A stretch of DNA of 64,000 bases from NCBI RefSeq assembly GCF_014655715.1, contig NZ_BNBM01000002.1:806001-870000 (forward strand), in the 5' to 3' direction. Below the pieces are notes generated by a model. That model searched no databases. It was not told the DNA's origin and saw only the letters and a program-made list of their open reading frames with translations. The first letter of the stretch is position 1. Every line of letters starts with the position of its first letter. The position numbers were made by a program, and so were the translations under genes. The DNA comes from Streptomyces lanatus. GTDB lineage: Bacteria > Actinomycetota > Actinomycetes > Streptomycetales > Streptomycetaceae. This document shows positions 49,205-56,519 of the stretch, one piece after another.

Positions 49205-49792
49205 CAGGTGCCCCAGGTCGTTCCAGCTCTCGATGGCCGGCTCGCCGTAGGCCCAGCCCAGCACGGACAGTGACGTCGGGTTCAGCCGGATCCGTGCCGC
49301 GAAGTCCAGCGGCAGGCCCAGCCAGCGCGCGCCTATGGACCGCAGGATGTGCCCATGTGCGAACACCAGCACATCCCGGTCCGCCTCCCGTGCCCACGCC
49401 ACGACCTCGTCGGCGCGGGCGGTCACCTCGGCCAGGGTCTCCCCCTCGGGCACACCGTCGCGCCAGATGAGCCAGCCGGGGCGCAGGGCCTGGATGTCGT
49501 CGGGGGTCATGCCCTCGTAGGCGCCGTAGTCCCACTCCATGAGCGTGTCCCAGGTACGGGCGCGCTCCCCGAAACCGGCGAGTTCGCAGGTCTCACGCGC
49601 GCGCGTGAGGGGGCTCGTGCGTATCTCCACCTCGGTCAGCGCGTCGTACGGCGCTCGGTGCAGGCGCTCGCCGAGCAGCTTCGCGCCCCGGCGGCCCTCC
49701 TCCAGGAGGGGCACGTCGGTCCTGCCGGTGTGCTTGCCGGACAGCGACCATGCCGTCTGTCCATGCCGGGCCAGCAGGATGCGCGGTGCCAT
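49196..49792 (-). CDS. histidine phosphatase family protein
   Basis: 198 residues with the phosphoglycerate mutase-like fold: [20 protein letters not shown] with the phospho-His (RHG), the second Arg in [10 protein letters not shown], the catalytic Glu region [10 protein letters not shown], and the second His in [14 protein letters not shown]. It removes phosphate from a small substrate; which one is unclear. The ATG at 49792 is chosen over 49831, which would put an unlikely 13-residue extension on the fold. Confidence 0.88.
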   Translation of the reverse strand: MAPRILLARHGQTAWSLSGKHTGRTDVPLLEEGRRGAKLLGERLHRAPYDALTEVEIRTSPLTRARETCELAGFGERARTWDTLMEWDYGAYEGMTPDDIQALRPGWLIWRDGVPEGETLAEVTARADEVVAWAREADRDVLVFAHGHILRSIGARWLGLPLDFAARIRLNPTSLSVLGWAYGEPAIESWNDLGHLAG

Positions 49793-49978
49793 GAAGGGGG
49801 CCTTCCGGAAGAAAAGAGAGGCGGAACACATCCATCATCGCGCACGCTGTGCACGGGCAACCCGGTGGGCGATCTCTGCGTCTTGAGGGCCGGGGCGCCC
49901 GCAGGGGGCGCACGCGTACACCGTAAAGTGGCACGACCGGTCAACCGGGCGCCGTAATGAGAAGGGGGAGGCGATCGG

Positions 49979-50977
49979 ATGCCGCACGCCGAAACAGCTG
50001 GCGTGGAGGCGACGCCTCGGACCCGCCTGCGCTGGTGGACCGAGCTGCCACTGATCCTGCTGGTCTACGCCTGCTACTCGGCGGGACGGCTCCTCGCCCG
50101 GGGCGATGTCAGCCATGCCGTCGACCACGGCCTGGCGATCCTGGACATCGAGAAGGCCCTGTATCTCAACGCGGAGCACCCCCTCAACCGCCTCTTCACC
50201 CGCGAGCCCTGGCTCGGCGTCCCGGCCGACTTCTGGTACGCGTCGCTGCACTACCTGATCACGCCCGTGCTCCTGGTGTGGCTCTTCAGGTCCCGCACCG
50301 TGCGCTACCGCGCGGCCCGCACCTGGCTGATGACGTCGACCTTCATAGGCCTGATCGGCTTCACCCTGCTGCCCACCTGCCCGCCCCGGCTGCTCGCCGA
50401 GGGCCATGGCTTCGTGGACACGATGGCCCAGTACAGCTCGTACGGCTGGTGGGGCGGCGAGGCGAGCGCGCCCAAGGGCCTCGGCGGCATGACGAACCAG
50501 TACGCGGCCATGCCGAGCCTGCATGTGGGCTGGGCGCTGTGGTGCGGGGTCATCCTGTGGCGGTTCGGCGGGACGCGCCTGACGAAGGTCGCCGCGGTGG
50601 CCTACCCGCTGATCACCACGATCGTGGTGATGGGCACCGCCAACCACTACTTCCTCGACGCGGTCGCGGGTGCCGCCGTGATGGGCGTCGGATTCCTGCT
50701 GGCGCCGTATGTGATGCGGATCATGGACCGGCTGCGGACGCGCTTCGGACCGGCGGCGACGCCGGCCGCGGTCCCCGCCGGATCGGTCGCCAGGAACGCG
50801 GGCGCCCCCGTCACGGTCGGCTCCGGTGCCACTTCTTCCTCGATTGTCAGTGGCGGATGCCAGACTTCCGCGGGTGAGCGAATTCCACGGCAGCGCGAGT
50901 CCCGGCTCGGATCCGGAGCCGGGCAAAGTGCCTCTCCCCAGGACGCGGGGGACGGCGCTCCGGCACCGGCTCGCTGA
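49979..50977 (+). CDS. PAP2/Aur1-type membrane enzyme
   Basis: 332 residues, six predicted helices. The C-terminal helices carry the lipid-phosphatase pair of motifs: MPSLHVGWALW and TANHYFLDAVAGAAVMG. This matches the inositolphosphotransferase (Aur1/Ipt1) branch of PAP2. It could work on polyprenyl or inositol phospholipids; the substrate is unknown. The start has GGGGGAGG. The last 50 residues are Ala/Gly/Ser-rich and lack the fold, and their DNA overlaps the start of the nuclease gene by 104 bp. Confidence 0.85.
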   Translation: MPHAETAGVEATPRTRLRWWTELPLILLVYACYSAGRLLARGDVSHAVDHGLAILDIEKALYLNAEHPLNRLFTREPWLGVPADFWYASLHYLITPVLLVWLFRSRTVRYRAARTWLMTSTFIGLIGFTLLPTCPPRLLAEGHGFVDTMAQYSSYGWWGGEASAPKGLGGMTNQYAAMPSLHVGWALWCGVILWRFGGTRLTKVAAVAYPLITTIVVMGTANHYFLDAVAGAAVMGVGFLLAPYVMRIMDRLRTRFGPAATPAAVPAGSVARNAGAPVTVGSGATSSSIVSGGCQTSAGERIPRQRESRLGSGAGQSASPQDAGDGAPAPAR

Positions 50978-52046
50978 GCTGCGCGGTCCCGACGTCCCGG
51001 CCAAGGCGCTGGACGCGCGCGCCCTGGCCGCCCTCGCCGCCAACCCCGGTTGCAGACGGCGGGCGATCCTGGACGGCGCCGGGGTGAACAAGACGGCGCT
51101 GGCGAGCGCGCTGGGGTCGCCGTCGGCCTTCGGGCAGTCACAGTTCGCCCTCACCCGTGGCAACGCCTTCGAGGCCAAGGTCAAGGCGGACGGCGGCGCC
51201 GAGCTGCTGCGCCTGGTGCACGAGAAGCTGGACCGCGCCGCCGAACCGCCCGCCCACGCGCGCGTGCCCGAACTCACCGCGACCGGCCCCGAGGGCCGCA
51301 CGGCCCGTACGGCACTGGCGCTGCGCGAGGCCATCGAGGCGCCCGGCGAGTGGACCCTGCTCGACCACCCCATGCTCGCGCTGGACGTCGCAGGATCGCC
51401 CGCCTTCCTGGAGCCGGACGCGGTCGTCGTGCACCCGGACGGCAGCTGGACCGTCGTGGAGATCAAGTCCTTCCCGATGCTGGACGGTTCGGCGGACCCG
51501 GCGAAGGTGGGCGCGGCCGCGCGGCAGGCGGCGGTGTACGTGCTCGCGCTTGAGGCGGTCGCCGCCCGGCTGGAATCAACCCCACGCGTGCGTGACCGCG
51601 TCCTGCTGGTCTGCCCGAAGGACTTCTCCAACCTCCCCACCGCCTCGGCCGTCGACGTCCGCAAGCAGCGTGCGGTGACCGCCCGCCAGCTGGAGCGGCT
51701 CACCCGTATCGAGGAGATCGCCGACACCCTCCCCGCCGGTACCTGCTTCTCCCCCGAGCTGCCCGCCGCCGAGCTGACGGCCGCCGTCGAGTCGGTCCCG
51801 GCGACCTACGCGCCCGAGTGCCTGTCCGCCTGCGAGCTGGCCTTCCACTGCCGTGCCCGTTCGCTGGAGTCCGGCGCGGTGACCTCGCTGGGCCGCTCGG
51901 TGCGGGCCGAGCTGGGCGGTCTGACCACGGTCGAGGACGTCCTGTCGGCGGCGCGCGGTGAGTCCGGCGACCCGGACGACCCGGCGGTGGCGGCCCTGCG
52001 CAGAGCGGCACAGCTGCGCGCGGAGGCGGTGGCCGGGTGTCGCTGA
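50874..52046 (+). CDS. RecB/Cas4-like nuclease with putative Fe-S cluster
   Basis: 390 residues from the GTG at 50874; a GTG at 50928 with GGAG upstream is the alternative and would give 372. The PD-(D/E)XK core is complete: G-x2-F-E (96-100), EPD (180-182), EIK (196-198) and QxxxY (Q218-Y222). Cysteines C60 near the front and C316, C320, C326 near the end (C-x3-C-x5-C) match the split Fe-S cluster layout of Cas4, AddB and Dna2 nucleases, although those have C-x2-C. It overlaps the next gene by 10 bp. It probably cuts single-stranded DNA ends together with the helicase two genes on. Confidence 0.85.
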   Translation: MSEFHGSASPGSDPEPGKVPLPRTRGTALRHRLAELRGPDVPAKALDARALAALAANPGCRRRAILDGAGVNKTALASALGSPSAFGQSQFALTRGNAFEAKVKADGGAELLRLVHEKLDRAAEPPAHARVPELTATGPEGRTARTALALREAIEAPGEWTLLDHPMLALDVAGSPAFLEPDAVVVHPDGSWTVVEIKSFPMLDGSADPAKVGAAARQAAVYVLALEAVAARLESTPRVRDRVLLVCPKDFSNLPTASAVDVRKQRAVTARQLERLTRIEEIADTLPAGTCFSPELPAAELTAAVESVPATYAPECLSACELAFHCRARSLESGAVTSLGRSVRAELGGLTTVEDVLSAARGESGDPDDPAVAALRRAAQLRAEAVAGCR

Positions 52047-53629
52047 TCTCCACCCTCGCCCGGCTGGAGGCCGTCAGCACCGGCCGCGCCCAGCCCGCCG
52101 CGACCGTACGCCACCGGCGCCTGTCCGAGCGCCCCCTGGTCTTCGTGCCGCTCACCACCGCGGGCGAGGCCGGTGCCCCGCTCGGCGCGCTGGTCGGCAC
52201 CGACCGGGACGCCCCGCATCTGCTGGTCGTACCGCAGCCGCGCGACCGGGACCTCAGGTTCACGTTCCTGTCCGAGTTGGCGGATGTCGTCCTGCCGTAC
52301 ATCGACGCCCACGCCGAGGACGTGGAGGCGGCCGAGCGCACTGACACCGACCCGGAGACCGGCAAGCGTGTCAAGGTCGAGGTGGAACTGTGCGCGGACG
52401 CCCCGCAGTTGATCGTGCCGAGCCGCGCGGGCGTCGAGTACGTACGGCTGCTGGGCCGCTCGATGCGCTTTCGGCGTACGGCGGAGCAGGACCCGGAGGC
52501 CCCTTATCCGGCGCCCCCGCGCGTGCCGCTGCTCGGCCGCTGGCTGACCCATTTCGGGGAGCGGGCCCGTGTCCCCGGCTCCTCGCTGCTGCTCGCCATG
52601 ACGGACGTACTGTCCCGGCACTGGGCGACCGGCCAGTCCACCCTGGAGGACCAGCACCTGGGCGCGCTGCTCGCCTGGATCGCCCCTCCCGAGGGCGAGA
52701 CGGGCGCCGAGGCGGCTGTGCGGGCGGAGCTCGCGCGGGACCGGGACGGCCAGCTGCTGTGCCCGCCGGCCGGGCCCGCGACCGACCCGGCGTTCGACAA
52801 CAAGCTGCTGGCACCGGCGATCGAGCGCTACGACCGCGCGCGTACCGCCCTCGCCGCGTCCGAGGACGGCCTGGAGGCCGACGACCGGCTGGGCGGCCTC
52901 ACCGCCGCCGAGCGGGAGATCCGAGCGCTCGTGGCGAGCCGGACGCGACCCACGTGGGACGCGGTGTGGCGGGGCCTCGACCTGCTTCGGGAGCTGCCCG
53001 AGGCGGGGCGGGTCGAGGAGCGCTGGACCCGCGACCGCTGGTCGTTCACCGGCCACCGGGACCGGGTCGTCGCCGGGGAACCCCCGCAGCCGCGCCGCGA
53101 CGACGCGGTCACCGCCGCGAACAAGCTCGCCGCGCGCGAGCGGGAACAGGCTCGTCTGGAGGCCCAGGAGGCACTGGACGATCCGCTGGTGATGGCGGGG
53201 CGGCGACTGGCCGGGGAGGCGTTCGCGGGCGAGGTCACCGATGTGGTCATGGCGTACAGCGAGGGCAAGCGGCCGAGCCCGCGGCCCCTGGTCACCGTCC
53301 GCACAGACGACCGGCCGCATCTGGGCGAGCGGGCCAAGGTGTTCCGGTCGCTGGGCGGGAAGCCGCAGTCGGCGGAGTTCGTCGGGCACGAGGGGGACAG
53401 CTCGCTGGTCGTGCTGCGGGTGCTGGACAAGATGGGCCGCGGCAAGGAACCCGAGGAGGGATCGGTGCCGCAGAAGGGCGACCTGGTCTGCTTCACGCTG
53501 TTCGAGCACGAGCAGCGGGGCGGCGCGAAGCTGCCCGACCCGGAGCAGACACCGTGGACGCACGGCGGCCCGCCCGGGGAACAGGTGTCCGAGCCGGCCG
53601 ATGCGCCGACCCAGGAGGATGTGCTGTGA
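52037..53629 (+). CDS. unknown protein between nuclease and helicase; probable stalk and beta-barrel
   Basis: 530 residues. The first 370 have no family I can name. Residues about 375-400 form a charged helix (NKLAAREREQARLEAQEALD), followed by a beta-rich part of about 100 residues (GEVTDVVMAYSEGKRPSPRP, RPHLGERAKVFRSLGG, SLVVLRVLDKMGRG, GDLVCFTLFEH). A helical stalk plus a small barrel is what precedes motif I in Upf1/Dna2 helicases; here the helicase starts as a separate gene. The rest of the tail is acidic. It overlaps both neighbours (10 and 4 bp), so it is translated with them. The role is inference. Confidence 0.7.
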   Translation: MSLISTLARLEAVSTGRAQPAATVRHRRLSERPLVFVPLTTAGEAGAPLGALVGTDRDAPHLLVVPQPRDRDLRFTFLSELADVVLPYIDAHAEDVEAAERTDTDPETGKRVKVEVELCADAPQLIVPSRAGVEYVRLLGRSMRFRRTAEQDPEAPYPAPPRVPLLGRWLTHFGERARVPGSSLLLAMTDVLSRHWATGQSTLEDQHLGALLAWIAPPEGETGAEAAVRAELARDRDGQLLCPPAGPATDPAFDNKLLAPAIERYDRARTALAASEDGLEADDRLGGLTAAEREIRALVASRTRPTWDAVWRGLDLLRELPEAGRVEERWTRDRWSFTGHRDRVVAGEPPQPRRDDAVTAANKLAAREREQARLEAQEALDDPLVMAGRRLAGEAFAGEVTDVVMAYSEGKRPSPRPLVTVRTDDRPHLGERAKVFRSLGGKPQSAEFVGHEGDSSLVVLRVLDKMGRGKEPEEGSVPQKGDLVCFTLFEHEQRGGAKLPDPEQTPWTHGGPPGEQVSEPADAPTQEDVL

Positions 53630-54960
53630 CCACCGTGTTCGACCCCGGTGCCGCGGCGGCCCAGGCCACCGACGCGATCCTCGCGGACACCCTGCACGGC
53701 ACCGCGCGCGGTGTCGTCGTGGACTCCCCGCCCGGCGCCGGCAAGTCCACCCTCGTGGTCCGCGCGGCCCTGGAACTCGCGGACGCCGGACGCCCGTTGA
53801 TGATCGTCGCGCAGACCAACGCCCAGGTCGACGACCTGGTGCTCAGGCTCGCCGAGAAGAACCCCGAGCTGCCGGTGGGACGGCTGCACAGCAGTGACGC
53901 CGACCCGTACGACAAGGCGCTGGACGACCTGCCGAACGTACGCAAGTCGGCGAAGGCGGCCGACCTCGCGGGCCTGGCGGTCGTGCTGTCCACGGCGGCC
54001 AAGTGGGGGCATGTCAAGGTCGACGAGCCATGGCGGCACGCGATCGTCGACGAGGCGTACCAGATGCGCTCGGACTCACTCCTCGCCGTGGCCGGTCTCT
54101 TCGAGCGGGCGCTGTTCGTGGGCGACCCGGGCCAGCTGGATCCCTTCGCCATCGTCGGCAGTGAGCAGTGGGCGGGCCTGTCGTACGACCCCTCGGCCTC
54201 GGCGGTGACGACCCTGCTGGCCCACAACCCGGACCTGCCCCAGCACCGCCTGCCGGTCTCCTGGCGCCTCCCCGCATCCGCGGCGCCCCTGGTCTCCGAC
54301 GCGTTCTACCCGTACACGCCCTTCCGCAGCGGCACGGACCACGGCGACCGCCGGCTGTCTTTCGCGGTCCCGTCCGACGGCTCGGGCCCGGACCGGGTGA
54401 TCGACGAGGCGGCGGAGGCGGGCTGGGGCCTGCTGGAGCTGCCCGCCCGGCACACCCCGCGCACGGACCCGGAGGCGGTACGGGCGGTCGCGACGGTCGT
54501 ACGGCGCCTGCTGGACCGGGGCGGCGCGGCGACGTCGGAGCGCTCACCGGACCCCGCGCCCCTGACCGCCGACCGGATCGCCGTCGGCACGGCCCACCGG
54601 GACCAGGCGGCGGCGGTCCGCGCGGCGCTGGCCGAGCTGGGCGTGACCGACGTCACGGTGGACACGGCGAATCGCCTCCAGGGCCGCGAATACGACGTCA
54701 CCGTGATCCTCCACCCCCTCTCCGGCCGCCCCGACGCCACCGCCTTCCACCTGGAAACAGGCCGCCTGTGCGTCCTCGCCTCCCGCCACCGGCACGCATG
54801 CATCGTGGTGTGCCGGGCCGGGGTGAGCCACCTCCTGGACGACTATCCGTCGACGGAGCCGGTGCAGTTGGGGACGGTGGTGAAGTTTCCGGATGGCTGG
54901 GAGGCGAATCACTCGGTGTTGGCACGGCTCGCGGAACATCGGGTGGCCTGGCGGCCTTGA
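53626..54960 (+). CDS. SF1 helicase, Upf1/Dna2 type
   Basis: 444 residues. Motif I is SPPGAGKS (34-41), Ia VAQTNAQVDDL, II DEAYQM (142-147), III GDPGQLDP (166-173), IV LPVSWRLP, V NRLQGREYDV and VI LCVLASRHRHACI. The DEAxQ and VSWR pattern is that of the Upf1-like branch of superfamily 1B, which includes Dna2. There is no room for the 1B stalk and barrel between motifs, consistent with that part being in the upstream gene. The GTG overlaps the previous stop by 4 bp, with AGGAGGA. The last 24 residues are encoded in an 86-bp segment repeated downstream. Confidence 0.88.
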   Translation: MTTVFDPGAAAAQATDAILADTLHGTARGVVVDSPPGAGKSTLVVRAALELADAGRPLMIVAQTNAQVDDLVLRLAEKNPELPVGRLHSSDADPYDKALDDLPNVRKSAKAADLAGLAVVLSTAAKWGHVKVDEPWRHAIVDEAYQMRSDSLLAVAGLFERALFVGDPGQLDPFAIVGSEQWAGLSYDPSASAVTTLLAHNPDLPQHRLPVSWRLPASAAPLVSDAFYPYTPFRSGTDHGDRRLSFAVPSDGSGPDRVIDEAAEAGWGLLELPARHTPRTDPEAVRAVATVVRRLLDRGGAATSERSPDPAPLTADRIAVGTAHRDQAAAVRAALAELGVTDVTVDTANRLQGREYDVTVILHPLSGRPDATAFHLETGRLCVLASRHRHACIVVCRAGVSHLLDDYPSTEPVQLGTVVKFPDGWEANHSVLARLAEHRVAWRP

Positions 54961-54974
54961 AAGGAACCGCACCC
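54889..54974. repeat. 86-bp direct repeat, copy 1 (inside helicase gene end)
   Basis: Copy 1 covers the last 24 codons of the helicase gene and 14 bp after its stop. Copy 2 (55055-55140) differs at three positions of 86. The two copies are 166 bp apart start to start. Confidence 0.93.
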
Positions 54975-55054
54975 ACACGACCGACCGGACCACAGCACCG
55001 CCCACCCGCCGGACGGAGTCCGGCACGCCGCCGGAGGCGGCCAATGAATACAGC

Positions 55055-55140
55055 CCGGATGGCTGGGAGGCGAATCACTCGGTGTCGGCACGGCTGGCGG
55101 AACATCAGGTGGCCTGGCGGCCTTGAAAGGAACCGCACCC
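55055..55140. repeat. 86-bp direct repeat, copy 2 (non-coding)
   Basis: A near-identical copy of the helicase gene's 3' end, which still reads PDGWEANHSV..VAWRP in one frame but has no proper start before it. The 80 bp between copies is GC-rich with no gene. The arrangement looks like a recent tandem duplication, or a copied 3'-end module. Confidence 0.9.
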
Positions 55141-55220
55141 CGTTTGACCTGTCCCGACGCCCACTTGCGCGGGCGCGGGACAATGGACGGTGGACCGGTT
55201 ACGTACGAGGAGGAGAAGAC

Positions 55221-55586
55221 ATGGCGGAGCCCACGCCGCGTCGGAACGACCCGCGGCTACGCCCCGCGCCCCTGCTCTTCGAGCCCGCGCAGGCGGCCGA
55301 CGACCCGGAGCACTTCTTCGACCTGGAGTCGATCGACGACCCCCGTGCCCTGCTCGCGCGGGCGACCGAGCTGACGCAGGCGTTCCGGGCGGCGACGGAC
55401 CGGGCGATGGAGTTCCAGGCCATCGCGGCGGCCCAGCTGGCGGACCCCCGGCGATTCGACCGGCTGACGCCCGCCGATATCGCCGAGCGGGCCGAGTGGA
55501 CCGAGGACTATGCCAAGAAGATGGTGGAGTTCGGCAGAGACCTGATGCGGGGGGTCGAGGGGCCGGGCCACGTCGACCCGGTCTGA
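55221..55586 (+). CDS. conserved small protein of unknown function
   Basis: 121 residues. The first 25 are basic and Pro-rich; the rest is helical (PRALLARATELTQAFRAATD, FQAIAAAQLADP, DIAERAEWTEDYAKKMVEFG). There is no signal or membrane segment. The ATG has GAGGAGGAG 5 bp upstream. The second half resembles a helix-turn-helix-like helical domain, but I would not name a family. Confidence 0.75.
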   Translation: MAEPTPRRNDPRLRPAPLLFEPAQAADDPEHFFDLESIDDPRALLARATELTQAFRAATDRAMEFQAIAAAQLADPRRFDRLTPADIAERAEWTEDYAKKMVEFGRDLMRGVEGPGHVDPV

Positions 55587-55716
55587 CGCACGCCAGGTCC
55601 CGCAAGAGCCGTATGGCATATGCCGGGCGGGCAAGATACCCGCTCCCGCCTCCTCCTGTCCCGCATTTCGGCAACACTCGGAGACCGTCTGCTCACGCCC
55701 AGTAGATGTATGGGTC

Positions 55717-56316
55717 ATGAGCAGCACACGGGACGACCTCATCTCCGGCCCCTCCGGCATCTGCGGAGTCACCCCCGACGGCGCCGCCTGGCTCGCCTCG
55801 GCAGGAACGTATCCGCGCAGCACGCTCACCCTCTGGGGGGAACGCCCCACGGCTCCGGTGGTCCTGCCCTGCGGCTCCGTCTTCGATGTCGTCAGCGTCC
55901 CCGCGATCTTCGGGCGCCGGATGCTGGACCGGCTCTGGGACGAGGGCCCGGGGTCCGGGCCGGTGGCCGCCTTCCGCGGGCGGATCCTGATGTTCGCGGC
56001 ACCGGGCACGGCCCAGCGGCTGCCCTCATTGCTGCGCTGGGAGGAATTCGGCCGCGCCGACGGCATGCCGCCGCTGCTGTGCCACGGCACCGGCGACGCG
56101 GTCACCGTCCCGGCGCCGACCGACACCTACGCGGCGTCCCCGACCTCCTCCGGCTCCCGCTGGCTGGTCGCCCCGGACACCCGTAATCCCTGGTTGCCGG
56201 GCCCCGAGGTACTGGTCTGGGCGGCCGTGAGGGCGGCCCGAGCCGCGGTGCGGATATCGATTTTTCCCCACCCCGATCAGGATGCTAAGGTCTACGACGT
56301 CAGCAGGCGCCGCTAG
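55717..56316 (+). CDS. primase/polymerase N-terminal domain-like protein, ends inside tRNA-Lys
   Basis: 199 residues. Similar proteins in Streptomyces are annotated 'bifunctional DNA primase/polymerase' from a partial match to the prim-pol fold (VVLPCGSVFDVVSVPAIFGRR, VAAFRGRILMFAAPGTAQRL, RWLVAPDTRNPWLPGPEVL). No acidic catalytic pair is clear, so I do not assume activity. The stop codon (56314-56316) lies 10 bp inside the tRNA-Lys gene, so the last residues and the tRNA 5' end share DNA. An ATG preceded by TAGATG is the start. Confidence 0.65.
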   Translation: MSSTRDDLISGPSGICGVTPDGAAWLASAGTYPRSTLTLWGERPTAPVVLPCGSVFDVVSVPAIFGRRMLDRLWDEGPGSGPVAAFRGRILMFAAPGTAQRLPSLLRWEEFGRADGMPPLLCHGTGDAVTVPAPTDTYAASPTSSGSRWLVAPDTRNPWLPGPEVLVWAAVRAARAAVRISIFPHPDQDAKVYDVSRRR

Positions 56317-56380
56317 CTCAGTTGGTTAGAGCAGCTGACTCTTAATCAGCGGGTCCGGGGTTCGAGTCCCTGGCGGCGCA
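56307..56380 (+). tRNA. tRNA-Lys (CTT)
   Basis: A complete cloverleaf: acceptor GCGCCGC with GCGGCGC, D-arm GCTCAGTTGGTTAGAGC, anticodon stem CTGA-CTCTTAA-TCAG with anticodon CTT (56341-56343), and T-arm GGGGTTCGAGTCCCT. The discriminator is A. CCA is not encoded. A terminator follows 8 bp after the 3' end. Confidence 0.97.
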
Positions 56381-56388
56381 CCGACAGT

Positions 56389-56418
56389 GAAAGCCCCTCG
56401 CAGCTGCGGGGGGCTTTC
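56389..56418 (+). terminator. terminator after tRNA-Lys
   Basis: GAAAGCCCC and GGGGCTTTC form 9-bp arms around a second stem CGCAGCTGCG, and GCATTTT follows. Confidence 0.85.
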
Positions 56419-56519
56419 GCATTTTGAGGTGAGGGCTCCCAAGGTCGCCTTCGCCACCCACACCCCCTCCACTGTCGGCTGCCGTGGCCGCAGGTCACGG
56501 AAGTCACCGGCCGCCCGAG

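Noticed and set aside
50874..52046. Cas4 of a CRISPR system
   Set aside because: The nuclease has Cas4-like motifs, but no Cas1, Cas2 or array is present, and the partner is an Upf1/Dna2-type helicase.
54893..55126. A 77-residue open frame linking the two 86-bp repeats
   Set aside because: It begins inside the helicase gene in another frame and its end only repeats the helicase tail.
27373..56380. Integrative element at tRNA-His or tRNA-Lys
   Set aside because: No integrase, excisionase or repeated tRNA 3' end was seen near either tRNA, and the flanking genes are core types.
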